From the NCBI RefSeq assembly GCF_012489685.1, contig NC_080046.1, forward strand, positions 24,011,038 through 24,075,037: a DNA stretch of 64,000 nt, in the 5' to 3' direction. This document shows, piece by piece, positions 34,729-45,162 of this stretch. Positions within the stretch are counted from its first letter, which is position 1, and each line of letters opens with the position of its first letter. This DNA comes from Lotus japonicus (Eukaryota; Streptophyta; Magnoliopsida; Fabales; Fabaceae). The notes below the pieces were generated by a model. The model did not search any database. It was not told where the DNA came from and was given only the letters and a program-made list of their open reading frames with translations. The position numbers were made by a program, and so were the translations under genes.

Positions 34729-36520
34729 CTCTTGTGCTGTGGGAGCAGTTGTGTTGTTGGGCTATCCGGGGGATAAGTCCGGGAAATTGATAGTTTCCAA
34801 GTATGTGATACTCTTTGCTCGTTGAGCAGTTATGACCATCAGATGGAGATGAGTCGGGTGATTTGGAGATCATCATGAGTTATGTGTTGTTGTAGAGATG
34901 TGTCTTTTGTCGCAGAATCGACTGTTAACTTAGGGTAAGCTTTTAGAGACATTAATTTAGCTAGAACACGTGGCGACGTGTCGAGTGAGGTCGGAGACGT
35001 TGTTTGACTAATCATCCTGCATTCATGCAACATTAATGAGGTATTGACACGAGACGTACTTCGGACCTCGTCGGATTCCAAAATGGTCATAAGACCCGGA
35101 TTTCCGTGTAAGAGCGTTTGTACACGACTCTTGTAGCAGACCGAAATGGCAGACCTACGGGTTACGGCTGATCTGACTACCGTTGTTGTTGGAGTAAGAG
35201 GCACGCGGGCCGAAATGGTCCCACCATGGCTGGTGTTAGGGCTGATCTGTTTGATGTCCATTCGTTCCGGAATGCATTTGGTTAACTGGGTTAACCGTCA
35301 TATCATTTCATGCAACATGCATACTGACTTAGTTGCTGAGTGTGATTGCTACTTGTTAATCCTATTTGGAACATGTTAAGTGTTATTATTGTCGTTTATG
35401 TTATTGTGGAATATGCAACCCTAGGATGTTATCCCTAGCTATAAGCCTAAGTGGCTATTTCTTATCTGTACCTATTGGGTTTATTACTTACATAATTCTT
35501 TGGAGTTGACCCTCGCGTCTTCTGTGTGTGTTTTGGCGGACAACGCCCTTTGTCAGATTTCCATTGCGGACTGGTTCACAATGGTCCACCCTTTGGGGGG
35601 GGGATTAGATACGAGATGATTGACCAGGGCGACCCCGGTTCGTGGGTGGTTGACCCCGCTAGCTATCGAGCGACGTACTCGGGGCGTATTATGGAGGACC
35701 ATGTAGATAGGGTAGGATACTTGACGTCAGGAGTGCTGCGGAGATGCACTGTCAGTTTCAACTTGCCACCAGGTGTGCATTGCGAACCAGGAGCAGGAGG
35801 ACCACCACCACCACTGTTATCTTCGGATGAGGAGGATCCCTCAGAGGAGGAGCCAGTGGGAGTGCCTTCTGCAGAGTCCAGTTCACCCACCGTTGCTGTC
35901 ATAGATGATCATGGATCGGGCCCTAAGCCCGTGAGTCCAGCACCGGAGCGTATCGCTGTGGCGAGAGGAGGACGGGTAGTGTATATAGACTTGGTCGTTC
36001 TGGATTCTGATTCAGACGACGATCATGCTAGCATGTAGGTTTTAGTGCTGGTGTGAGCTCCTCGAGATAGGATTAGTGTAGGAGTAGAGTCTTAGCTCTG
36101 ACTGTCATTTGTTTCCTTTGGGACAGGGTAGTTTCCCACCTATAGCTTTTTGTGTGGTTTCCTTACGGGAATCACAGAGAGTTGGTTGGACTTAGGAGGT
36201 CTCCTTTCAGGCCATTGGGTCAGCTTATTCTCAGTTTTTGAGGGATGGTGTTGCGGACACTTCACCTTTGTATTTGGGTTGTATATATTGCCTACGGGCG
36301 CTACACTTTCTACTTTCCGTCACTGGAGGTTACTCGTGACGAGGTTGCTACGTACAAGGGGGGTTGTTTTATATATTAGTTCTGATGTCTTTCGCTTTTG
36401 GGTTTTATTTACTTCAGTCTTGTTTATGTTTATATTCTAGACGAAAAAAAATATTCACGTTTTTCCGCATTAGTTTATTTTTGGTTACTAAAGTGACGCC
36501 ACCGAAATCGGGGTGTTACA
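34729..36520 (+). repeat. Partial 5' LTR of element D (inner 1.8 kb)
   Basis: Corresponds to about 43366-45161 of the 3' LTR with few differences, which suggests a fairly young element. Ends GGGGTGTTACA. It lacks the first about 2.3 kb, including the U3 promoter. Confidence 0.9.
35526..36038 (+). CDS. LTR-encoded ORF in the 5' LTR of element D, 170 codons
   Basis: Frame from ATG 35526 to TAG 36036-36038. Segments: PSYRATY-like region (DPASYRATYSGRIMEDH), a Pro/Gly run (GAGGPPPP), an acidic Ser/Glu stretch (SSDEEDPSEEE), and the C-terminus RIAVARGGR.VYIDLVVLDSDSDDDHASM. No domain known to me. The 3' LTR copy (44160-44669) differs by a few residues and one 3-base difference in a G run that keeps the frame. 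Upstream, one frame-shifted extension (LELTLASSVC) is shared with other LTRs, so the true start may be earlier and broken by G-run slippage. Translation is unproven. Confidence 0.4.
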   Translation: MCFGGQRPLSDFHCGLVHNGPPFGGGIRYEMIDQGDPGSWVVDPASYRATYSGRIMEDHVDRVGYLTSGVLRRCTVSFNLPPGVHCEPGAGGPPPPLLSSDEEDPSEEEPVGVPSAESSSPTVAVIDDHGSGPKPVSPAPERIAVARGGRVVYIDLVVLDSDSDDDHASM

Positions 36521-36523
36521 TTG

Positions 36524-36535
36524 TGGTATCAGAGC
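36524..36535 (+). promoter_or_regulatory. Primer-binding site, element D
   Basis: TGGTATCAGAGC three bases after the LTR end at 36520. Confidence 0.92.
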
Positions 36536-36732
36536 ACGGTTGAGTCTTTCGGGAGTTTTTGGGGAATAGGTCTTCTGTGCTAGGTTGTGTGAGTCTGCAA
36601 AGAGTGAAAATTGATTGTCTGCAAGCGATTTTTCGCTTAGAATTGATTGAAGTTATTGCTTAATCATATTGTATAGTTATGTTAGATGCTATCTTATGAT
36701 AAGTACTAACTGTTTGTTTCACTCAACAGAAT

Positions 36733-39700
36733 ATGGTGAATACTAATCAGTTAGCTGAGATGATGGCCACTATGGCCCAAGCGGTGACAGCGCAGGCGAA
36801 TGATAGTGCTATGAGGCGTGCTGCTGAGGAGGCACGTGAACAGCATCAATGTCAGAGAGAGGTAACACTCGACCAGAACAAAGGTCTCAATGACTTCAGG
36901 AGGCAAGATCCACCAAAGTTCTCGGGTGGTACTGACCCGGACAAAGCGGAAGGTGCCAACCTGGGTATGGCAACTTATCTGCTGCTCGGTGATGCTGAGT
37001 ACTAACAACCATGAGGAGATCAACTGGAACTCCTTCCGAACTGCGTTCTTGGAGAAATACTTTCCCACAAGTGCTCGGGATGAGCGGGAGTCACAATTTC
37101 TGACACTCCGTCAGGGGGGAATGTCTGTACCGGAATTTGCTTCGAAGCTGGAATCTTTGGCGAAGCATTTTCAATTCTTCCATGATCACGTGAATGAGCG
37201 CTACATGTGCAAGCGTTTTGTTAATGGACTGAGGCCTGACATTGAGGACTCAGTGAGGCCGCTGGGAATCATGCGATTCCAATCCTTGGTTGAGAAAGCC
37301 ACGGAAGTGGAGCTGATGAAGAACCGGAGGTTGAACCGGGCTGGAACTGGAGGGCCAATGAGGTCGGGCTCTCAGAATGTTCAGAACAGAGGGAGGTTTC
37401 AAAACAGGAGGCCGTATCAGCGACCTGCTGGTAGAGGGTTTGCTTCAGGATCTTACAGACCCATGGTGAGTGCTGCTGGTGGTTCTGGAGATCAGACTCA
37501 GAACAGGGAGCTGACTTGCTTCAAGTGTGGGAAGCCGGGGCATTTCGCTCGTGCTTGTCCCGACACGAGGCCTCAATGCTACAACTGTAACAAATTGGGG
37601 CATACTGCTGCACAATGCAGCGTACCAAAGGCGGAACCAACCGTCAACACTGCTCGTGGGAAGCGTCCTGCAGCTAAAGCGAGAGTCTACACCATGGATG
37701 GTGAAGATGCTGAGGTGGTCGATGGGCTGATTAGAGGCGACTGCGAGATTGACGGTAATCTTCTATCTGTACTTTTCGATTCCGGTGCAACGCATTCATT
37801 TATCTCTAGAGAATGTGCGATCAGATTAAGACTTCCTATTACTGCTTTGAGCTTCGATCTTATAGTTACCACACCTGCCAAAACTCTACTTGCTAATACA
37901 GCATGTATGTACTGTTCGGTAACATATAACAATAGAGTCTACCATGCTAACCTAGTATGCCTAACTCTTAAGAACCTAGATGTTATCCTAGGAATGGATA
38001 GATTGTCCCACTATCATTGTCTTTTGGACTGCAACCGAAAGAGAGTGGTATTTCCTGATTCGGATCTTTCCGAGTATCTATCTGCCAATCACATTAGCGT
38101 CTCTTTGAACGAGGGATCTCAAGAGTATTCAGTATTGCTAAGTTTGGAGAGCAAGGGGAACCCGGAAATTGAAAATATTCCAGTGGTGAGAGACTTCACG
38201 GATGTTTTTCCTGGCGATGTACCTGGATTGCCGCCTGTACGCGACACTGAGTTTGCTATAGATATCGTACCGGGAACAGGGCCGATTTCGATTGTACCAT
38301 ATCGTATGGCACCTGCGGAATTAGTGGAATTGAAGTCCCAACTAGAAGATCTTTTGTCGAAGGGATTTATCCGACCAAGTGTTTCACCTTGGGGAGCGCC
38401 AGTCTTATTGGTGAAGAAGAAGGACGGGAAATCGAGATTGTGTGTCGACTACCGACAATTGAACAAGGTAACCGTCAAGAATAGGTATCCATTACCTAGA
38501 ATTGATGATTTGATGGATCAACTGTGAGGAGCTGCGATATTCTCGAAGATCGATCGGAAGTCGGGCTATCATCAAATCAGAGTGAAGACTGAGGATATCC
38601 AGAAGACAACATTGAGAACCCGTTATGGACACTATGAGTACTTAGTGATGCTATTTGGGGTGATAAACGCACCTGCCATATTCATGGATTACATGAACAG
38701 GACTTTCCATACATTCTTGGATCGATTCGTCGTGGTGTTTATAGACGATATTCTGATCTACTCAAAGAATGCTGAGGATCATGAGGGGCACTTGCGACAA
38801 GTCTTACAAGTGCTGAGGGAGAAGGAGTTGTATGCCAATCCTTCTAAGTGCGAATTTTGGCTCGAAGAGGTAAAATTCTTAGGCCATGTGATCTCTAAGG
38901 AGGGGATAGCTGTGGACCCAGCAAAGGTAGAGACCGTATTGTCATGGGAACGGCCAAAGATGGTGTCTGAGATAAGGAGTTTTGTTGGCTTGGCGGGATA
39001 CTATCGTCGCTTCATTGAGAATTTCGCCAAGATTGTTGGACCTTTGACTCAACTCACGAGGAAGGATCAACCTTTCGCATGGACCGAAGCGTGCGAGACT
39101 AGTTTTCAGACGATGAAGGAACGGTTGACGACGTCACCTGTACTCGTTCTACCGCAACCAGAGGAACCTTATGAGGTATACTGTGATGCTTCGCATCAAG
39201 GTTTGGGATGTGTGCTGATGCAACATCGGAAGGTAGTTGCTTATGCTTCAAGACAACTGAAGGTTCATGAGAAGAATTATCCAACTCATGACTTAGAGCT
39301 AGCTGCAATCTTTTTTGCGCTAAAGATTTGGAGACAACACTTATATGGATGCAATTTCACCATATTCAGTGATCATAAGAGCTTGAAGTACTTGTTTGAG
39401 CAGAAGGAGCTGAACATGAGACAACGTCGGTGGATGGAATTTCTTAAAGATTACGAGTTTACTCTGCAATATCATCCTGGAAAGGCGAATGTTGTCGCTG
39501 ATGCTTTGAGCAGGAAGATGCACATCTCGTCGATGATGGTTAAAGAGCTGCAACTGCTGGAGCAATTTCGAGATTTGAGCTTGGATGTGAAACTATCCGA
39601 AGGAGAGCTGAAGTTCGGAATGATCAGAATTACCAATGGATTGATGGAAGAAATCCGAGACCAACAGTTGCAAGATGAGTTTCTGCTCGGGAAAAGGAAT

Positions 39701-41070
39701 TTGGTAAGTCAAGGTAAAGACCCAGAATTCAAGGTAGGAAGTGACAATATCCTACGGTGTAAGGATAGGGTTTGCGTACCTAACAACCCTGACTTGAGAA
39801 GGTTGATTATGGATGAGGGTCACAAGAGTAAGCTAAGCATTCATCCTGGAATGAAAAAGATGTATCAGGACTTGAAGGTAAATTTTTGGTGGCCAGGAAT
39901 GAAAAGACAAGTGGCTGAGTATGTAGCTGCATGTTTGACATGTCAGAAGGCAAAGGTGGAACATCAGAAATCTTCAGGTATGCTACAAAGCTTAGATGTA
40001 CCAGAATGGAAATGGGATAGCATATCAATGGATTTCGTCGTAGCTTTGCCAAGAACTCAAAAAGGATATGATTCTATTTGGGTAATAGTGGATCGATTGA
40101 CTAAGTCGGCTCATTTCATACCTGTGAGGACTACGTACAACGTGGAGAAACTATCAGAGATATATATAGCGGAGATTGTACGACTTCATGGAGTACCGAC
40201 CAGTATTGTATCCGACCGAGACCCGAAGTTTACATCACATTTTTGGGGAGCTCTTCAAAAAGCTTTGGGAACGAGGCTGAGACTAAGTTCTGCTTATCAT
40301 CCGCAGACTGATGGACAGACTGAGAGGACAATCCAGTCATTGGAAGATTTGCTACGCACTTGCGTGTTAGACAACAAGGGCAGTTGGGATAATCTATTGC
40401 CATTGATTGAGTTCACATACAACAACAGTTTTCATACGAGTATAGGTATGGCACCGTATGAGGCTTTGTATGGCCGCAAGTGTAGAACACCTTTGTGTTG
40501 GTATCAAAATGGAGAGAATCCGGTAGTAGGACCAGAACTTCTGCAACAGACAACCGAGAAGATCAAGCAGATCGGGGAAAAGATGAAGACTTCTCAGAGT
40601 AGACAGAAGAGTTATGCAGATCAAAGGCGTAGAACTCTGGAATTTGAAGAAGGAGACCATGTGTTTCTGCGAGTTACTCAGACTACAGGAGTTGGTCGAG
40701 CAATCAAGTCAAAGAAACTTACGCCCAAGTTTATTAGACCTTATCTGATCACTCGTCGAATTGGACCAGTCGCTTACCAGATTGCACTACTCCATTTCTA
40801 TCGAACATTCATGACGTATTCCACATGTCACAATTGAGGAAATATATTGCGGATCCGACACATGTTATCGAGCTGGATGACATTGAGTTGAAGGATGATC
40901 TGTCTTTCGAGACACCGCCAATTAGCATTGGTGACACCAGGATAAAACAGTTGAGGGGAAAGGAGATCGAGTTAGTGAAGGTCATATGGAACAAAGACAC
41001 CGGCGATGCGACATGGGAACTGAAAGAGAAGATTCAAGAACAGTATCCAGAACTTTTTACTGACCCTTAA
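36733..41070 (+). pseudogene. Gag-pol of Ty3/gypsy chromovirus element D, almost complete
   Basis: Gag starts at ATG 36733. A 51-bp in-frame deletion (about 36951) and a second of about 31-32 bp (about 37004) shift the frame; the rest runs in frame 2 from 36890. Two CCHC knuckles ([28 protein letters not shown]), protease [10 protein letters not shown] (about 37779), then RT. One TGA at 38525-38527 (CGA in relatives) splits RT after DDLMDQL. In the 38582-40837 frame: FIDD at residues 53-56, RNase H residues D202, E239, D264, D307; integrase zinc region H414/H421/C451/C454; DD35E core D484, D545, E581. A frameshift near 40790 separates the chromodomain-like tail (40825-41070, VKVIWNKDTGDATWEL). 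Few lesions, all recent-looking. Confidence 0.92.
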
Positions 41071-41089
41071 GTTTCGAGGTCGAAACTTT

Positions 41090-41107
41090 CTTTTTGGAGG
41101 GTATTAA
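41090..41107 (+). promoter_or_regulatory. Polypurine-tract region, element D
   Basis: CTTTTTGGAGGGTATTAA lies between the end of pol and the LTR start TGTAAGACCC at 41108. Equivalent segments occur at 30355-30371 (minus) and 52185-52206. Confidence 0.65.
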
Positions 41108-44100
41108 TGTAAGACCCAAGTTTTTAAGCTTATGCTAAGTGAATAAAATCTTATTCACGATTAGGGTTGATGTATTGTGAAGGGAAACCTGAACAAGAGT
41201 TTACTAAATGAAATAAATTTAGGAAGGAGAAAGTTCAGGAAAAGTTTAAGGATTTCATCATGATCGATAAAAGTTATAGCACGATCGTTATACGCTTAAA
41301 CCTAGGGCAGAAACCCTAGTAAATAGCTAGTTTTCACTTAAAGTCGCGATGGAAGCTAATTCCAAAAATCTTCAGAGAAATGTTAGAACTTCTCTTATTC
41401 CATATATAACAAGCGTTTCAAGGCGAAACTCTAGGATCTACGAACGTTCGATTCCAATCATCGGAAGTTTGCCGAAACTAAAACCCTGATAGTTCAAAAA
41501 CCCTAGAATCAACCGACGATGAAGACTTTTTCTATTCAGAGCTTCAAATGAAGATTCCACACGCGTACACCCATTTCTCTTGGTGATTTCAATCTTTCTT
41601 CAAAAGGAAATTTTCTATTCCGACATTCGATGCAAAAAGCAACTTATCGGGTAAAATAGTTTTACACCGACTTTGCATTAGTCATAAAAAATACAAGGAA
41701 ACCTCTTTTTAGTTTTGGAATTCTTTCGCCAAAACATATCTTAGAATTCACGGAGAATGACGCCGGAAAAATCAGATTCGCGAAACTTTCATTTTACCGC
41801 GTTTTGCCAACCTCTATATATAGCAAGAAAAGGAGAAAAAATGGCAAAACTTCACCATTTTCTCTCCCAAACCCGCGAGCTCCATTGAAGAGGAAGGAAG
41901 AAGAGCTTTTGTTCATTTCTTGCTTGATCGTCGATTCGACAGTTGCTACTTCAAGGTATCGAGGTATAGTCGCTAATCCTTACCTCTGATCGTCTTTTCC
42001 ATAGCTTTTCTCTAGGTATTTCTGTGCTCATAGTTTTGAGGTTTTTGCAAAACTATCCTGAATACTTCATTTTTTATTCTAAACATCTTCCCTACGTTCT
42101 CCTGAGTATGTTTAGCTAATAATACTCCGCCGATTCTCGAAAAACTACCGTCGAGTTTCAATTCTGGTGAAAATACCCATTTTGGGGCAAAGCTTCGTCC
42201 TTTGGGCTGAAAACTATCGCCTTAGCTTAGTGCTAGTAGGACTAGTTGTCATAAACGTCGTTGGTGACGTCCCCATCCAATTTGTTTTTCGAAATTTCAG
42301 TTTTGAATTTCTGAGCTAAAAATCATGACCAAAATACCCCTGCGACAGTTTTTGATCCGATAATTTTTCCGAGTTTAGAATACCCTTAGTTACGGCTAAT
42401 GATAGCATAGGAACCAAGTTTGATCGAAGAAAAATCGAACCCTACAATTACCAAAAGTGGCCGAGCACTCTAAGGGGGAGGGAGGAAAATTCCTTTTTCG
42501 AAAACTTGTCCTTTCGTGCTAGATTATCGTACCTCGGAGTATGTATTACTTCGGGTAACCTTAGTGAGCATTGATAGCTTAGTTTCCGATAGATTTTGAT
42601 AGAAATTCTGTGGTTTTACACTAAAGGTGCTTTTGAGGATTTCCCTGAGGAGCAAGGCATCGATTGTGAAGGAACTCTCGAAGATCACCCTGGAGAATCT
42701 GCAGGTGAGGGCTACTCACTGAATCTTTAGTTAATGCTTAGGGTCGATACTTTCGACATTGATTTACTGTTTATGCACTTGTTTGTGTGTGATTGGAAAA
42801 ATGTTTTCTGAGGCTTCGGCTGACAATGTAGATGATTCATCTACTACTATGTTTTTGAGATTGACTTACATGCTATGTGCTATGTGGGTAATCTAGCATG
42901 TGTGATGCATGCGTTATATGCTAAGTGCTAAGTGATTATTCTAGAATGTGCTGATAAATGACATGTTTGTTGACTGTGATGATTTAACTATGTCTTTCAC
43001 TCATATCTGTGATTCTGAGAAGTGAGAATAGCGGGCAGGTCATGCCGATTTTATTTTGAGAGTTTTGAGAAAGTTTGATAGGACGAATGAGATTCGGGCC
43101 TTGTTATGGTTTTTCATGGATCGAGACATTCTCTGGAGTCATTTGGGATTTGGAGATCCCGAGAACTTATAGGATTCGCGATAAGATTAAAAGGATATTA
43201 TTTTGTAAAGAAAACTCATAAGACATTAAACAACCTCTAAATCTTCAAATAATGATAATAAACTCGAAAGGAAGCTTAGGATGAAGATCTTAGTTTTGGA
43301 AAACGAGAAGTGTCGTCGGATCCAAGTGTTGAGAAAGTTGAGAAGTTTTGAGTATGTTGATACTCTTGTGCTGTGGGAGCAGTTGTGTTGTTGGGCTATC
43401 CGGGGGATAAGTCCGGGAAATTGATAGTTTCCGAGTATGTAATACTCTTTGCTCGTTGAGCAGTTGTGACCATCGGATGGAGATGAGTCGGGTGATTTGG
43501 AGATCATCTTGAGTTATGTGTTGTTGTAGAGATGTGTCTTTTGTCGCAGAATCGACTGTTACCTTAGGGTAAGCTTTTAGAGACATTAATTTAGCTAGAA
43601 CACGTGGCGACGTGTCGAGTGAGGCCGGAGACGTTGTTTGACTAATCATCCTGCATTCATGCAACATTAATGAGGTATTGACACGAGACGTACTTCGGAC
43701 CTTGTCGGATTCCAAAATGGTCATAAGACCCGGATTTCCGTGTAAGAGCGTTTGTAGACGACTCTTGTAGCAGACCGAAATGGCAGACCTACGGGTTACG
43801 GCTGATCTGACTACCGTTGTTGTTGGAGTAAGAGGCACGCGGGCCGAAATGGTCCCACCATGGCTGGTGTTAGGGCTGATCCGTTTGATGTCCATTCGTT
43901 CCGGAATGCATTTGTTTAACTGGGTTAACCATCATATCATTTCATGCAACATGCATACTGACTTAGTTGCTGAGTGTGATTGCTACTTGTTAATCCTATT
44001 TGGAACATGTTAAGTGTTATTATTGTCGTTTATTTTATTGTGGAATATGCAACCCTAGGATGTTATCCCTAGCTATAAGCCTAAGTGGCTATTTCTTATC

Positions 44101-45161
44101 TGTACCTATTGGGTTTATTACTTACATAATTCTTTGGAGTTGACCCTCGCGTCTTCTGTGTGTGTTTTGGCGGACAACGCCCTTTGTCAGATGTCCATTG
44201 CGGACTGGTTCACAATGGTCCACCCTTCGGGGGGATTAGATACGAGATGATTGACCAGGGCCACCCCGGTTCGTGGGTGGTTGACCCCGCTAGCTATCGA
44301 GCGACGTACTCGGGGCGTATTATGGAGGACCATGTAGATAGGGTAGGATACTTGACGTCAGGAGTGCTGCGGAGATGCACTGTCAGTTTCAACTTGCCAC
44401 CAGGTGTGCATTGCGAACCAGGAGCAGGAGGACCACCACCACCACCGTTATCTTCGGATGAGGAGGATCCCTCAGAGGAGGAGCCAGTGGGAGTGCCTTC
44501 TGCAGAGTCCAGTTCACCCACCGTTGCTGTCATAGATGATCATGGATCGGGCCCTAAGCCCGTGAGTCCAGCACCGGAGCGTATCGCTGTGGCGAGAGGA
44601 GGACGGGTAGTGTATATAGACTTGGTCGTTCTGGATTCTGATTCAGACGACGATCATGCTAGCATGTAGGTTTTAGTGCTGGTGTGAGCTCCTCGAGATA
44701 GGATTAGTGTAGGAGTAGAGTCTTAGCTCTGACTGTCATTTGTTTCCTTTGGGACAGGGTAGTTTCCCACCTATAGCTTTTTGTGTGGTTTCCTTACGGG
44801 AATCACAGAGAGTTGGTTGGACTTAGGAGGTCTCCTTTCAGGCCATTGGGTCAGCTTATTCTCAGTTTTTGAGGGATGGTGTTGCGGACACTTCACCTTT
44901 GTATTTGGGTTGTATATATTGCCTACGGGCGCTACACTTTCTACTTTCCGTCACTGGAGGTTACTCGTGACGAGGTTGCTACGTACAGCGGGGGCTTTTT
45001 TATATATTGTATATTAGTTCTGATGTCTTTCGCTTTTGGGTTTTATTTACTTCAGTCTTGTCTATGTTTATATTCTAGACGGAAAAAAAAAATATTCACG
45101 TTTTTCCGCATTAGTTTATTTTTGGTTACTAAAGTGACGCCACCGAAATCGGGGTGTTACA
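41108..45161 (+). repeat. 3' LTR of element D, complete, 4054 bp
   Basis: TGTAAGACCC at 41108 to GTGTTACA at 45161. TATA box TATATATA at 41815-41822, so transcription should start near 41845 and R-U5 is about 3.3 kb. Contains the LTR ORF at 44160-44669. It lacks the long minisatellite array seen in C. Confidence 0.92.
44160..44669 (+). CDS. LTR-encoded ORF in the 3' LTR of element D, 169 codons
   Basis: Second copy of the frame at 35526-36038. Same Pro run, acidic Ser/Glu stretch and DSDSDDDHASM end; differences are a handful of substitutions and a 3-base shorter G run, which leaves the frame open. Because LTRs were identical at insertion, the intactness of both copies mainly shows youth; the wider evidence is its recurrence in other LTRs. 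Confidence 0.4.
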   Translation: MCFGGQRPLSDVHCGLVHNGPPFGGIRYEMIDQGHPGSWVVDPASYRATYSGRIMEDHVDRVGYLTSGVLRRCTVSFNLPPGVHCEPGAGGPPPPPLSSDEEDPSEEEPVGVPSAESSSPTVAVIDDHGSGPKPVSPAPERIAVARGGRVVYIDLVVLDSDSDDDHASM

Positions 45162-45162
45162 A

